A DNA stretch of 64,000 nucleotides from Marmoricola sp. URHB0036. GTDB taxonomy: Bacteria > Actinomycetota > Actinomycetes > Propionibacteriales > Nocardioidaceae. Under the pieces are notes generated by a model that was not told the DNA's origin, made no database searches, and saw nothing but the letters and a program-made list of their open reading frames with translations. Below, in pieces: positions 33,803 through 42,501 of the stretch; the stretch's first letter is position 1, and every line of letters begins with the position of its first letter. The stretch covers positions 124,001 to 188,000 of the forward strand of contig NZ_AUEP01000008.1 of assembly GCF_000426045.1 (NCBI RefSeq). Direction: 5' to 3'. Position numbers and translations under genes: made by a program.

Positions 33803-34710
33803 GCACCGCGAACCCGGCCCGGACCTCGGCCCAGCTCCTCCGTGCGCGACGGATGGCGGCGCTGAAGGCCAACTGGAAGCTGTTCCGGGCCAGTCGCTGG
33901 GGAGTCATCGGCCTCGTCGTGCTGGTGCTCTTCATCCTGGTCGCCGTGTTCGCGCCGCTGCTGGCCGACCCCGAAGGGCTCCAGGTCACCAAGGCGACCG
34001 GCGGCATCCTCGAGCCCCCTTCGAAGGAGTACTGGCTGGGCACCGACGAGAACGGGCGCTCGATCCTCACCCTGCTCATCTGGGGCTCGCGCATCTCGCT
34101 GTTCGTCGGACTGTGCGCGACCGTCATCTCGATGGTGATCGGCACCCTGGTCGGGCTGATGTCCGGGTTCTTCGAGGGGTGGCCGGCGGCGATCCTGTTC
34201 CGGATCACCGAGTGGTTCCTGGTGATCCCGTACCTCCCTCTCGCCCTGATCCTCGCCACCGTGATGGGGCGGTCCCTGTTCACCATCTCCTTCGTGATCG
34301 GGCTGACCAGCTGGCCGGCGACGGCGCTGCTGATCCGCGCCCAGGTGCTGTCGATCAAGGAGCGCCCCTACCTCGAGCGCGCCCGCGTGCTGGGCGCTGG
34401 GCGTTGGCGACAGATGAGCCGGCACGTGCTGCCCAACGTGACCCCGATGATCTTCGCGAACACGACGCTGACCGTCGCCGGCGCGATCCTGCTCGAGACC
34501 ACGCTCAGCTTCCTCGGCCTCGGCGACCCGACTCGCATCTCCTGGGGCTCGATGCTCGAGTCCGCCTTCGCCGTGGGTGCCATGACGACCGGCGCCTGGT
34601 GGTACATCGTGCCGCCCGGCGTCTGCGTGGTGATCGTGGTGCTGGCCTTCACCCTGGTCGGTCAGGCGCTCGAAGAGGTCTTCAACCCCCGGCTGCGTGG
34701 CTCGCGATGA
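33799..34710 (+). CDS. Peptide-type ABC transporter permease (DppC/OppC-like)
   Basis: The 303-residue protein has the N-terminal DppC helix followed by HWLGTDE-type sequence (YWLGTDENGRSI) and the EAA loop (PYLERARVLGAGRWRQMSRHVLPN). It also has LETTLSFLGLGDPTRISWG, a signature of these permeases. GTG start and ATGA end both overlap their neighbours by 4 bp. Confidence 0.93.
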   Translation: MSTANPARTSAQLLRARRMAALKANWKLFRASRWGVIGLVVLVLFILVAVFAPLLADPEGLQVTKATGGILEPPSKEYWLGTDENGRSILTLLIWGSRISLFVGLCATVISMVIGTLVGLMSGFFEGWPAAILFRITEWFLVIPYLPLALILATVMGRSLFTISFVIGLTSWPATALLIRAQVLSIKERPYLERARVLGAGRWRQMSRHVLPNVTPMIFANTTLTVAGAILLETTLSFLGLGDPTRISWGSMLESAFAVGAMTTGAWWYIVPPGVCVVIVVLAFTLVGQALEEVFNPRLRGSR

Positions 34711-35675
34711 CCGAGCTGCTCGCGCTGCGCGACGTGTCGGTGTCCTACGGCACCCTCGACGGCCCGTTGCCCGCCGTACGCGGGGTCGACGTGGTGGTGC
34801 ATGCCGGCGAGGTCGTCGGCGTTGCGGGGGAGTCGGGGTGCGGCAAGTCCACCCTCGCCAGCACCGTGCTCAGGTTGCAGCCGAAGAGCGCGACCGTCTC
34901 CGGCACGGTCGAGGTGCTCGGTGCCGACGTGCTCACGATGGGGTGGGGCGACCTGCGCGCGCTGCGCTGGGCCGGGGCCTCGATCGTCTTCCAGGGAGCC
35001 CTGCACTCCCTCAACCCGGTGCATCGCGTCGAGCGGCAGATCGACGAGGCGATCCGCGTGCACGAGTCGGGCGTGAGCGACGACGCGATCGAGGAGCGGG
35101 TCGGCGCGCTGCTGGAACAGGTTGGCCTGCCGCCGGCGCGGATGCGGGCCTACCCCCACCAGCTCTCCGGTGGCCAGCGCCAGCGGGTGATGATCGCGAT
35201 GGCCCTGGCCTGCCGGCCGTCGTTGATCATCGCCGACGAGCCGACCACCGCCCTCGACGTCATGGTGCAGGCCCAGATCCTCGACCTGCTCTCCGGACTC
35301 GTGAAGGACCTGGGGGTCGGGATGATGATCATCAGCCACGACCTCTCGGTGCTGGCGGACGTGTGCGACCGCGTGCTGGTGATGTACGCCGGACGGATCG
35401 TGGAGTCGGGCAGTGCCCAGCAGGTCTTCAGCGACCCGCAGCATCCCTACACGCGTGCACTCTCCGGCGCCTTCCCGCGCATCGGCGACCCGGCCGCCCG
35501 CTACGCACCGACCGGTCTGGCCGGCGACCCGCCCGACCCGCGAGAGCTGCCGACCGGCTGCTCGTTCGCGCCACGCTGCCCACGCGTGGTCGACCGGTGC
35601 CGCGAGGCAGAGCCCCCGTTGCTCCAGCTCGAGGGCGAGCGCGCCGCGGCCTGCATCCGCGTGGGGGAGCCGTGA
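34707..35675 (+). CDS. Peptide-type ABC transporter ATPase (DppD/OppD-like)
   Basis: The 322-residue protein has Walker A GESGCGKST, signature LSGGQRQR, Walker B IIADEPTTALD and an H-loop ISHDLS. The C-terminal oligopeptide-transporter domain has the GCSFAPRCP motif with Cys residues that in this family can bind an iron-sulfur cluster. The ATG overlaps the permease stop by 4 bp. Confidence 0.94.
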   Translation: MTELLALRDVSVSYGTLDGPLPAVRGVDVVVHAGEVVGVAGESGCGKSTLASTVLRLQPKSATVSGTVEVLGADVLTMGWGDLRALRWAGASIVFQGALHSLNPVHRVERQIDEAIRVHESGVSDDAIEERVGALLEQVGLPPARMRAYPHQLSGGQRQRVMIAMALACRPSLIIADEPTTALDVMVQAQILDLLSGLVKDLGVGMMIISHDLSVLADVCDRVLVMYAGRIVESGSAQQVFSDPQHPYTRALSGAFPRIGDPAARYAPTGLAGDPPDPRELPTGCSFAPRCPRVVDRCREAEPPLLQLEGERAAACIRVGEP

Positions 35676-36700
35676 GCGTCGCCGGCACGGCCACGGAGGA
35701 GCAGCCGCTCATCGAGGCCCGTGGCGTGCAGGTCGACTTCGCCACCCGTTCCGGTTCGGTGGCGCGCGCCCTCGACGGCGCCGACCTGTCCGTACGCCGG
35801 GGCGAGATCGTGGCCCTGGTCGGTGAGTCCGGCTCCGGCAAGACCACCCTGGCCCGCTCGTTGATGGGACTGCAGCGACCGAGCAGCGGTGAGGTGTTCT
35901 TCGACGGCGCCCCGCTCGACTACTCGATCCGGGGGCTGCGCCGGTTCCGCAACCAGGTGCAGATGGTGCTCCAGGACGCGGCCGGGTCGCTGAACCCGCG
36001 GCAGACCGTCTACGAGTCGGTGGCCGAGGGCATCCGGCTGCACGGCAAGGTGGCCGAGGATCCCCAGGGGCGCACCGAGGTCGACCTCGTCTCCGCCGCC
36101 CTGTCCGACGCCGGGCTGCGGCCACCCGACCGGTTGTTCCTGCGCTACCCGCACGAGCTGTCCGGTGGCCAGAAGCAACGGGTGCTGATCGCCGGGGCGC
36201 TGGCGCTGCGGCCGCAGATGTTGATCGCCGACGAGCCGGTCTCCTCGCTCGACGCCTCCATCCGCGGCGAGATCCTGGCCCTGCTGCTCGGCCTGCGTGA
36301 AGAGCTCGGTCTCGGCATCGTGGTGGTCACCCACGACCTCGGGCTGGCGTGGAACATCGCCGACCGGATCGCCGTGATGTACCTCGGCCGGGTGGTCGAG
36401 TCCGGCACCACCGAAGAGGTCCTGGGGTCGCCGCGACACCCGTACACGAAGGCACTCCTGTCCGTCGTACCCGAGATCGAGCACATCGAGCCGATCGTGC
36501 TGACCGGCGAGATCCCCGACCCGACCCGCATCCCGGGTGGGTGCCGCTTCCACCCACGCTGCCCGGCCCTGGCCGACGGCAGCGCTGCCGCGGCCGGTGT
36601 CGACGAGCAGTGCCGGACCGAGCCGCTGGCCCCGCTGCCGGCGACCGGCGTGCACCGGGTCGCCTGCCACCTCGACACGGTGCTGAACATCGTGTCCTAG
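35672..36700 (+). CDS. Peptide-type ABC transporter ATPase (DppF/OppF-like)
   Basis: The 342-residue protein has Walker A GESGSGKTT, signature LSGGQKQR, Walker B LIADEPVSSLD and the C-terminal GGCRFHPRCP motif. The GTG start overlaps the DppD-like stop by 4 bp. It is the last gene of the transporter operon. It ends 13 bp from the convergent gene at 36714, leaving no room for a long terminator. Confidence 0.94.
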   Translation: MSVAGTATEEQPLIEARGVQVDFATRSGSVARALDGADLSVRRGEIVALVGESGSGKTTLARSLMGLQRPSSGEVFFDGAPLDYSIRGLRRFRNQVQMVLQDAAGSLNPRQTVYESVAEGIRLHGKVAEDPQGRTEVDLVSAALSDAGLRPPDRLFLRYPHELSGGQKQRVLIAGALALRPQMLIADEPVSSLDASIRGEILALLLGLREELGLGIVVVTHDLGLAWNIADRIAVMYLGRVVESGTTEEVLGSPRHPYTKALLSVVPEIEHIEPIVLTGEIPDPTRIPGGCRFHPRCPALADGSAAAAGVDEQCRTEPLAPLPATGVHRVACHLDTVLNIVS

Positions 36701-36713
36701 TGCGTCACGAAGC

Positions 36714-37334
36714 TCAGGCGGTCGGCTGCTGGGCGACGACGATGCCCGGCGACCCGAGGCTCACCGAGTGCACCACGAAGTCATAGATCCCCTGACGCAG
36801 CACCACCATGGCCGTGATCGAGTCGGAGCCGTCATGGGTGAAGGCCACGTCGATCGTGCGGACCGTGGGGGTGCTCACCGGTATCTCGGCCTGCGTCTGA
36901 CCGACGAAGATCACGATCGAGCCGGTGCGCCCGGTGAACGGCCAGGCCTCGACCGAGAGGCTCAGCACCCTCGCGCCCGCGGCCACGCCACGGAACGTCG
37001 CGTTGCAGGTCGCGGTGTAGTTGTCGAACGTGGCCGGGAGCCGCCACCAGATCTCGTTGTTGGTGCTCGCTGAGTACGTGCCCTCGTAGGCGTCCAGCCA
37101 TCCCTCCGGCGACGCCTGGTACGGCACCTGCGGGCTCAGCCGGTGGCTCGGTGAACCGAACACGCTGAGCTCTCCGGGGAAGCCCACGTGGTGCAGCCGG
37201 GTGAGCCGGTCCTCGGCCGTCAGGGTCTCCCCGGCAGGTGTGCTGAGCACGCTGCCGGTCGACAGGTCGACCGCGTCGTGCACGTGTGACTCGATGGGCG
37301 CTCGCGCGCTGGCATCAGGACTGCTCCAGGCCAT
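36714..37334 (-). CDS. Hypothetical protein, beta-rich, unknown function
   Basis: The 206-residue protein has an ATG with GGAGG 6 nt upstream. There is no signal peptide. The second half (about residues 85-200) alternates short strands (EIWWRLPATFDNYTATCNAT, VLSLSVEAWPFTGRTGSIVI, VRTIDVAFTHDGSD) like a jelly-roll or carbohydrate-binding fold. I do not recognise a family. It is the last gene of a leftward MFS - ICL/PEPM - hypothetical group downstream of operator site 3, so it may belong to the same regulon. Confidence 0.65.
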   Translation of the reverse strand: MAWSSPDASARAPIESHVHDAVDLSTGSVLSTPAGETLTAEDRLTRLHHVGFPGELSVFGSPSHRLSPQVPYQASPEGWLDAYEGTYSASTNNEIWWRLPATFDNYTATCNATFRGVAAGARVLSLSVEAWPFTGRTGSIVIFVGQTQAEIPVSTPTVRTIDVAFTHDGSDSITAMVVLRQGIYDFVVHSVSLGSPGIVVAQQPTA

Positions 37335-37363
37335 CACGAACCTCCGGGAGAGGGACTTCCAGA

Positions 37364-38191
37364 CTACGCCGGCGGCGACGTGCCGAAGCGTTGCTGGAGG
37401 TCGGCGTAGCCGATCGCGCCGTCGAGGAAGCCGAGGGTGCCGGAGTCGAGCAGCTCGCGCCCGGCGCGCTCCAGCATGCTCAGCGAGGCTCTGGCCAGGC
37501 TGCCGCCGAGGCTGACCCGCTTGACCCCGAGCGAGAACAGCGTGGGTGCATCGGTAGTGCTGGCCAGGCCGGCGACCACGTTGAGCGGGGCCGGGATGGC
37601 GGCCGCGAGCCGGCGGATCGTCTCGTCCTCGACGACGCCGGGCACGAAGACGCAGTCGGCCCCGGCCTCGACATACCTCGCCGCCCGTTCGACCGTCTCG
37701 TCGAAGACGTCGCCGGGCGCGCCGACGAAGTAGGTGTCGGTGCGAGCGTTCAGCACGAAGGTCCCGCGAGGCGCAGCAGCCCGGGCCGCTGCCACACGGC
37801 CGACGGCGTCGTCGAGGTCGAACAAGCCGCCGCCGATCGCGTCCTCGAGGTTGCCGCCCACCACTCCGAGGTCCACGGCGCGGGACACGGTGCGACCGAC
37901 GTCGTCGGGGGTGTCGCCGTACCCGGACTCCAGGTCGGCCGTGACCGGTACGTCGACCGCCGCCGCGATGCGAGCGACGTGCTCGAGCATGGTGTCGAGG
38001 TCCAGCGCCCCACCGTCCGGGACTCCACACGACCAGGCGATGCCGGCGCTGGTCGTGGCGACGGCCGGAAACCCGACCTGTTCGAGGATGCGGGCCGAGC
38101 CGGCATCCCAGGCATTCGGCAGCACGAACCCCGGTCCGGTGTGCAGGTCGAGGAGTGCAGCCGCCTGGTCGATCGATGGTCCGTCGGTCAC
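37364..38191 (-). CDS. Isocitrate lyase / phosphoenolpyruvate mutase superfamily enzyme
   Basis: The 275-residue TIM-barrel protein has GFVLPNAWDAGSARILEQVG, TSAGIAWSCG, VTADLESGYGD and NLEDA, the Mg-binding pattern of the PEPM/ICL superfamily, and LNARTD. The loop CGVPDGG lacks the KKCGH of true isocitrate lyase and the catalytic loop of methylisocitrate lyase, so it is an unassigned C-C or P-C bond lyase of the oxaloacetate/2-hydroxy-acid type. The GTG start is at 38191. It is transcribed leftward after the MFS gene; the 26-bp gap suggests one operon. Confidence 0.82.
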   Translation of the reverse strand: MTDGPSIDQAAALLDLHTGPGFVLPNAWDAGSARILEQVGFPAVATTSAGIAWSCGVPDGGALDLDTMLEHVARIAAAVDVPVTADLESGYGDTPDDVGRTVSRAVDLGVVGGNLEDAIGGGLFDLDDAVGRVAAARAAAPRGTFVLNARTDTYFVGAPGDVFDETVERAARYVEAGADCVFVPGVVEDETIRRLAAAIPAPLNVVAGLASTTDAPTLFSLGVKRVSLGGSLARASLSMLERAGRELLDSGTLGFLDGAIGYADLQQRFGTSPPA

Positions 38192-38217
38192 GAACCCACC
38201 CTGTCACTTTTCCGCGC

Positions 38218-39348
38218 CTACGTCGGCCGGGTGGTCGCAGCGGCCACGACGACGAGAACGGGGAGGACGAGGAGCCCGTAGCGGAGGTCGACGACCTGCG
38301 CGACGGCGCCGGCGGCGAGCGGGCCGACGATCTGGCCGACGCCGCCGACGGCGAGGATCTGGCCCAGTGCCTGGTCGGCCGACCTTCCGCTGGCTTCGAC
38401 GTGCTGGGCGGAGGCGAGGGGGAAGGTCCCCCCGATCCCGATGCCCGTCACGGCTAGTCCGACGGCGGCCATGCCAAGGCTGGTCGCGGACAGCAGGAAC
38501 GGCAGACCCGCGAAGGCGGCCGCCAGGCAGAGCCAGAGCACCACCCCCGCGCGCATCCTGCGGGCGATCCGGCTGGTGAGGAGGCGGCCCACGAGGTTGG
38601 CGGCGTACAGCATGCTCACCAAAGCCACCGAGGTGCCACGGTCGATGCCGACGTTGTCGTGCAGGTAGCTCGCCGCCCAGAAGCTGAGGGTGAACTCCAG
38701 CGCCACCACTGCGAAGATCGTCGTCAGGGTCCGGAGCGGACGGCCGCTGGTCTCCCGCAGTGGGAGATCGGTCCGCGCCTCAGCGCCGGTCGCGGGCGTC
38801 CTGACCAGGCCGACCGCGATGGCGGCAGCGACCACGAACGTGAAGGCGATGACGGTCGAGAACCTCCAGGTGATCGAGGTGGCCGCGCACAGGCCGATGA
38901 GGGCCGGCATCACGATCCCAGCCAGGCTGACCGCGATCTCGCCCTCGGTCATGGCGACCGCGCGATGCGCGAGGTGGAGGTCTGCGAGGAGGGCCCACAT
39001 CCGGATCAAGGCGGCGGTGGCGAATCCACTGACGAGCAGGGCCGCCACGATGGTCGCCGGCAACACGCCGCCGTAGCCGAGGAGCAGGCTGGCGATCGCC
39101 GCGCCGACCAGTCCCACGATGATCGTGCGACGTCTCGGTGCCGACGACCGTGTCGCGAGCAGGCCGGCCACCATGCCGCCGATCGCGAAGGCGACCTGGT
39201 GCAGGACGGCCACCAGGTAGGAGATGTGCTCGCTCTGCCGGAGGAAAGGGAGGACCGGGCCGAGCATCGCGTTCATCAGCCCGAACGCGAACAGTGCCGC
39301 GAAGGTGACCCACGTGGCCGTGTCGCGACGGTAGGCGTCGGCGGTCAC
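38218..39348 (-). CDS. MFS transporter (sugar/organic-compound type)
   Basis: The protein of about 376 residues has 12 hydrophobic segments, with VSGFATAALIRMW and a C-terminal half starting near DLPLRETSGRPLR. I place the start at the GTG at 39348 (MTADAYRRDTATW); a TTG at 39375 would give 385 residues. It diverges from the first Rieske gene. The shared 150-bp region holds operator site 3, so this MFS and its downstream partners are probably under the same regulator. Confidence 0.78.
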   Translation of the reverse strand: MTADAYRRDTATWVTFAALFAFGLMNAMLGPVLPFLRQSEHISYLVAVLHQVAFAIGGMVAGLLATRSSAPRRRTIIVGLVGAAIASLLLGYGGVLPATIVAALLVSGFATAALIRMWALLADLHLAHRAVAMTEGEIAVSLAGIVMPALIGLCAATSITWRFSTVIAFTFVVAAAIAVGLVRTPATGAEARTDLPLRETSGRPLRTLTTIFAVVALEFTLSFWAASYLHDNVGIDRGTSVALVSMLYAANLVGRLLTSRIARRMRAGVVLWLCLAAAFAGLPFLLSATSLGMAAVGLAVTGIGIGGTFPLASAQHVEASGRSADQALGQILAVGGVGQIVGPLAAGAVAQVVDLRYGLLVLPVLVVVAAATTRPT

Positions 39349-39484
39349 GGTGCGCTCGCCCGCGCGGATCGCCAACGTCTCACCGTGCGTAGGTGCCCAT
39401 CTGCGCGACTTGCAAGCGCGCGACGGGTCCGGACACGCCCCACGAGGCGTCTGGCGTGATCCTGACAGCGCGTGGCACGATGCT

Positions 39485-39504
39485 TACTGACTCGGGAGTC
39501 AGTA
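39485..39504. promoter_or_regulatory. Operator site 3 (perfect TACTGACT-CGGG-AGTCAGTA palindrome)
   Basis: TACTGACT (39485-39492), CGGG, AGTCAGTA (39497-39504): 8 of 8 positions complementary, the best of the four sites. It is 19 bp upstream of the Rieske GTG start, and a TAGCGT -10-like hexamer (39503-39508) overlaps its right edge, so a bound repressor would block RNA polymerase. It also faces the divergent MFS gene. Confidence 0.75.
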
Positions 39505-39523
39505 GCGTTTCGAGGAGGTCGCC

Positions 39524-40639
39524 GTGCCCCAGGATGCCCTGCAGGCGGCACTGCCGCGCGAGATGTACGTCGATCCCGAGACCTGGCTCACCGAGCGGGA
39601 GTCGGTCCTGTTCGGGCAGTGGTTCTGCGTCGGTCGGATCGACGACCTCGGCCTCGCCGAGCCGGGACGGGTGGTGGTGCTCGACGTCGTGGGGGAGTCC
39701 GTGCTCGCGACGAGCGACGAGCACGGCACCTTGCACGGTGCCTACAACGTCTGCCGCCATCGCGGCTCCCAGGTGCTCCCGGTGGGGGAAGGGAATGCCA
39801 CCCCGTTGGCCTGTGCCGCGGCTGCCCTCCGCTGCCCCTACCACTCGTGGACCTACCGGCTCGACGGTCAGCTGCTGCGGGCACCGCACACCGACCTCGA
39901 GGACCTGGACGTCGCTGACTTCGCGTTGCACCCGGTCGGGGTGCAGACCTGGAACGGCTTCCTGTTCGTGCACCTGTCCCCGGACGGTGCGACCCCGCTC
40001 GACGACGCGGTCGGACGCGCGGGACGGACGCTGGCCAACTACGGCCTCGATGCACTCGTGACCGGCGCGACCCTGACCTACGAGGTGGCGGCCAACTACA
40101 AGGTGATCCTCGAGAACTACAACGAGTGCTACCACTGCGGTCCGGTGCATCCCGAGCTGTGCCGGCTGGTGCCGTCGTTCGCGGGTGGCGGCAGCGAGCT
40201 GGACTGGGACGACGGCATTCCTCATCGCGAGGGTGCCTGGACGTTCACCACGACCGGCACCACGACGCGGTCGGCGCTGCCGGGCCTGACCGAGGCCGAA
40301 CGCACGCGGCACAAGGGCGACGTCGTCTACCCGAACCTGATGATCTCGGCCTCCGCCGACCACGTCGCGGCCTTCACGCTGCTGCCACGGGCGACCGACC
40401 GGACCGACGTGGTCTGCTCGTTGCTCTTCGACCCGGCCGAGGTCGTCACCAAGGGATTCGACCCCAGCGATGCCGTCGAGCTGTGGGACCTCGTCAACCA
40501 GCAGGACTGGGCCGTCTGCGAGTCGGTGCAGCGCGGCATGTCCTCGCGCAGCTATCGGCACGGCTGGTTCGCCCCGATGGAGAACGACAGCCTCGACATC
40601 CGTCGCTGGCTGCTGCCCCTGCTCGAGGAGACGCCATGA
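39524..40639 (+). CDS. Rieske non-heme iron oxygenase 1 (GbcA/CntA-like, N-demethylase type)
   Basis: The 371-residue alpha subunit has a Rieske [2Fe-2S] domain with CRHRG and CPYHSW (C-x-H...C-x2-H) and a catalytic domain with NYKVILENYNECYHCGPVHPEL, containing the mononuclear iron histidines and the bridging acidic residue region. Its closest group by motif is the glycine betaine / carnitine / stachydrine monooxygenase group, which hydroxylates an N-methyl of a quaternary amine and releases formaldehyde. It starts at a GTG with GAGGAGG and is coupled by ATGA to the MSOX-like gene. No ferredoxin reductase partner is nearby. Confidence 0.88.
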   Translation: MPQDALQAALPREMYVDPETWLTERESVLFGQWFCVGRIDDLGLAEPGRVVVLDVVGESVLATSDEHGTLHGAYNVCRHRGSQVLPVGEGNATPLACAAAALRCPYHSWTYRLDGQLLRAPHTDLEDLDVADFALHPVGVQTWNGFLFVHLSPDGATPLDDAVGRAGRTLANYGLDALVTGATLTYEVAANYKVILENYNECYHCGPVHPELCRLVPSFAGGGSELDWDDGIPHREGAWTFTTTGTTTRSALPGLTEAERTRHKGDVVYPNLMISASADHVAAFTLLPRATDRTDVVCSLLFDPAEVVTKGFDPSDAVELWDLVNQQDWAVCESVQRGMSSRSYRHGWFAPMENDSLDIRRWLLPLLEETP

Positions 40640-41814
40640 CCGTCACGGGCGCGACGGAGCACGCCGACTTCGTGGTGATCGGCCTCGGCGCCCTCGGCAG
40701 TGCCACCTGTCTGGAGCTGGCGCGCCGCGGCCAGCGTGTCGTCGGGCTGGAGCGCTTCGGGCTCGGCCACTCGTGGGGGGCGAGCCACGACACCAGCCGG
40801 ATCCTGCGGCACAGCTACCACACGCCCGACTACGTGCGACTGACCCAGCAGGCGTACGGCGACTGGGCCCGACTCGAACGCGACGCCGGGACCAGTCTGG
40901 TCTCGGTCGTCGGCGGGCTCGACCTGTTCCCGCCGGAGCCGGCGATCAGCCCGGTCGACTACACCGAGTCCCTCGACGAGGTCGGCATCGACTACGAGCT
41001 GCTCACTGCGGCCGGGGTGATGCACCGGTGGCCGCAGTTCCAGCTGCCCGACGGGCTGATCGCCCTCCACCAGGCCGATGCCGCGATCGTGCCGGCCGCA
41101 CGAGGCACTCGGGTGATGCAGGACCTGGCGCGGTCGCACGGTGCCGAGCTCCGCGAGCTCAGCCCCGTCAGCGGCGTACGAGAGCTGGGTGGGGGTGGCT
41201 TCGAGGTCGACACCCCGCAGGGCGTGCTGCACTGCGGCGGGATCGTGGTGTGCGCCGATGCCTGGGTCAACGACGTGCTCTCGGGCCTCGGCCACACGAT
41301 CCCGCTCGAGGTGACCCTGGAGCAGGTGACCTACTTCGAGCCGGAGCGCCCAGAGCAGTTCGCGCAGGGGCGGATGCCGTTGTGGATCTGGATGGACGAT
41401 CCGTCCTACTACGGCTTCCCGTCGTACGGCGAGCCGACCGTCAAGGCAGCCCAGGACTGCGGCGGACCGGTCGTCGACCCCGACCAGCGCGGCTCGGAGA
41501 CCGACGAGGAGATGCAGGCCCGCCTGGCCGCGCACCTGCGCCAGATGCTGCCCGACAGCGGGAGGCCGGTGCGCTCGCTGCGCTGCCAGTACACCCTGAC
41601 CCCCGACCGCGACTTCGTGATCTCACCGGTCCCGGGTCTGGAGTCGGTGGTGGTCGGCATGGGCGCGGCCCACGGGTTCAAGTTCGCGCCCACTTTCGGC
41701 CGGCTGCTCGCCGACCTCGCGGTTGACGGGCGTACGACGACCGACCTCTCGGCGTTCCGCATGGACCGGCCCGCGCTCACCGATCCCGACTACCAGGCGC
41801 ACTGGTTGGTGTGA
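40636..41814 (+). CDS. Sarcosine oxidase-like FAD enzyme (MSOX/MTOX family)
   Basis: The 392-residue protein has an N-terminal FAD motif DFVVIGLGALGSATCLELA, SHDTSRILRHSYHTPDYVRL (typical of monomeric sarcosine and N-methyltryptophan oxidases) and C317 in CQYTLTPD, matching the Cys that covalently binds the flavin in this family. It oxidises the N-methyl of a secondary amino acid to formaldehyde and H2O2. Overlap with the Rieske gene (ATGA) predicts sequential action: Rieske removes one methyl, this enzyme a later one. The TetR-like regulator converges 25 bp downstream. Confidence 0.88.
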   Translation: MTVTGATEHADFVVIGLGALGSATCLELARRGQRVVGLERFGLGHSWGASHDTSRILRHSYHTPDYVRLTQQAYGDWARLERDAGTSLVSVVGGLDLFPPEPAISPVDYTESLDEVGIDYELLTAAGVMHRWPQFQLPDGLIALHQADAAIVPAARGTRVMQDLARSHGAELRELSPVSGVRELGGGGFEVDTPQGVLHCGGIVVCADAWVNDVLSGLGHTIPLEVTLEQVTYFEPERPEQFAQGRMPLWIWMDDPSYYGFPSYGEPTVKAAQDCGGPVVDPDQRGSETDEEMQARLAAHLRQMLPDSGRPVRSLRCQYTLTPDRDFVISPVPGLESVVVGMGAAHGFKFAPTFGRLLADLAVDGRTTTDLSAFRMDRPALTDPDYQAHWLV

Positions 41815-41839
41815 GGTGACCACCACGATGCACGCGCGG

Positions 41840-42448
41840 TCAGAGCAGGGAGTCGTCCTCGAGCCCGAGCTCGCGGGCGACCGCGGCCGCCACCCACTCG
41901 CGCAGCTGTGCGCGCGTCACGCTGCGGTAGACGAGCGTCGCGACCGACAGCCCGTCGAGGAGCGCCGACACCCGCGCCACCGAGGCGGCCGGGTCGGCGC
42001 AGGCGAAGGCACCCTCGACCACGCCCTGCTCGACCACCTCCAACAGCGACGCGGACCAGCGTTGGTCGAGCCGGCGGAGCACCTTGCGGATCACCGGCTC
42101 CCGTTGGGCCAGTGCCCAGGCGTCGATCCACAGCCGCCACCCGGCCGCGGTGCCGGTGGGTCCGTAGAGCCGCAGCACGCGACGCAGTCGGTCAGCAGGA
42201 TCGGTGCCGCGTGCGGTGGCGCCGTCGAGGCGGCTGAGGTCGCGGTCCACCGCGTGCGCGAACGCCTCCGCGACCAGGTTGTCCTTGGTGCCGAAGTGGT
42301 AGAAGACCAGGCCGGGACTGACACCGAGCTCCTCGGCCACGTCGGCGACCCGGATCGACGACAGCCCGATGCGGTCGAGCAGGTCGGTGGTCGCGGTCAG
42401 GATCTCCTCGCGCCGCACCTCGACGGCGCGGCGTCCCCGACGCGTCAT
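41840..42448 (-). CDS. TetR-family regulator (BetI-like), probable regulator of the catabolic genes
   Basis: The 202-residue protein has an N-terminal HTH (EILTATTDLLDRIG, VADVAEELGVSPGLVFYHFG) and a C-terminal ligand domain with WRLWIDAWALAQREPVIRKV and RWSASLLEVVEQGVVEGAF, the type seen in BetI. BetI senses choline in other bacteria. The gene lies in the centre of the 24.6-51 kb region between the two Rieske operons, and no other regulator lies in that region. It is therefore the best candidate to bind the four 20-bp palindromes. Its own 53-bp divergent promoter region (42449-42501) shows no copy of that palindrome. Confidence 0.85.
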   Translation of the reverse strand: MTRRGRRAVEVRREEILTATTDLLDRIGLSSIRVADVAEELGVSPGLVFYHFGTKDNLVAEAFAHAVDRDLSRLDGATARGTDPADRLRRVLRLYGPTGTAAGWRLWIDAWALAQREPVIRKVLRRLDQRWSASLLEVVEQGVVEGAFACADPAASVARVSALLDGLSVATLVYRSVTRAQLREWVAAAVARELGLEDDSLL

Positions 42449-42501
42449 CGATTCGCTCCCATGGCGCGCAGCATAGGCCGATCACGAACGGAGGAAGGCT
42501 G

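Noticed and set aside
37364-38191. True isocitrate or methylisocitrate lyase
   Set aside because: The KKCGH-type catalytic loop is absent and the protein is short (275 residues).
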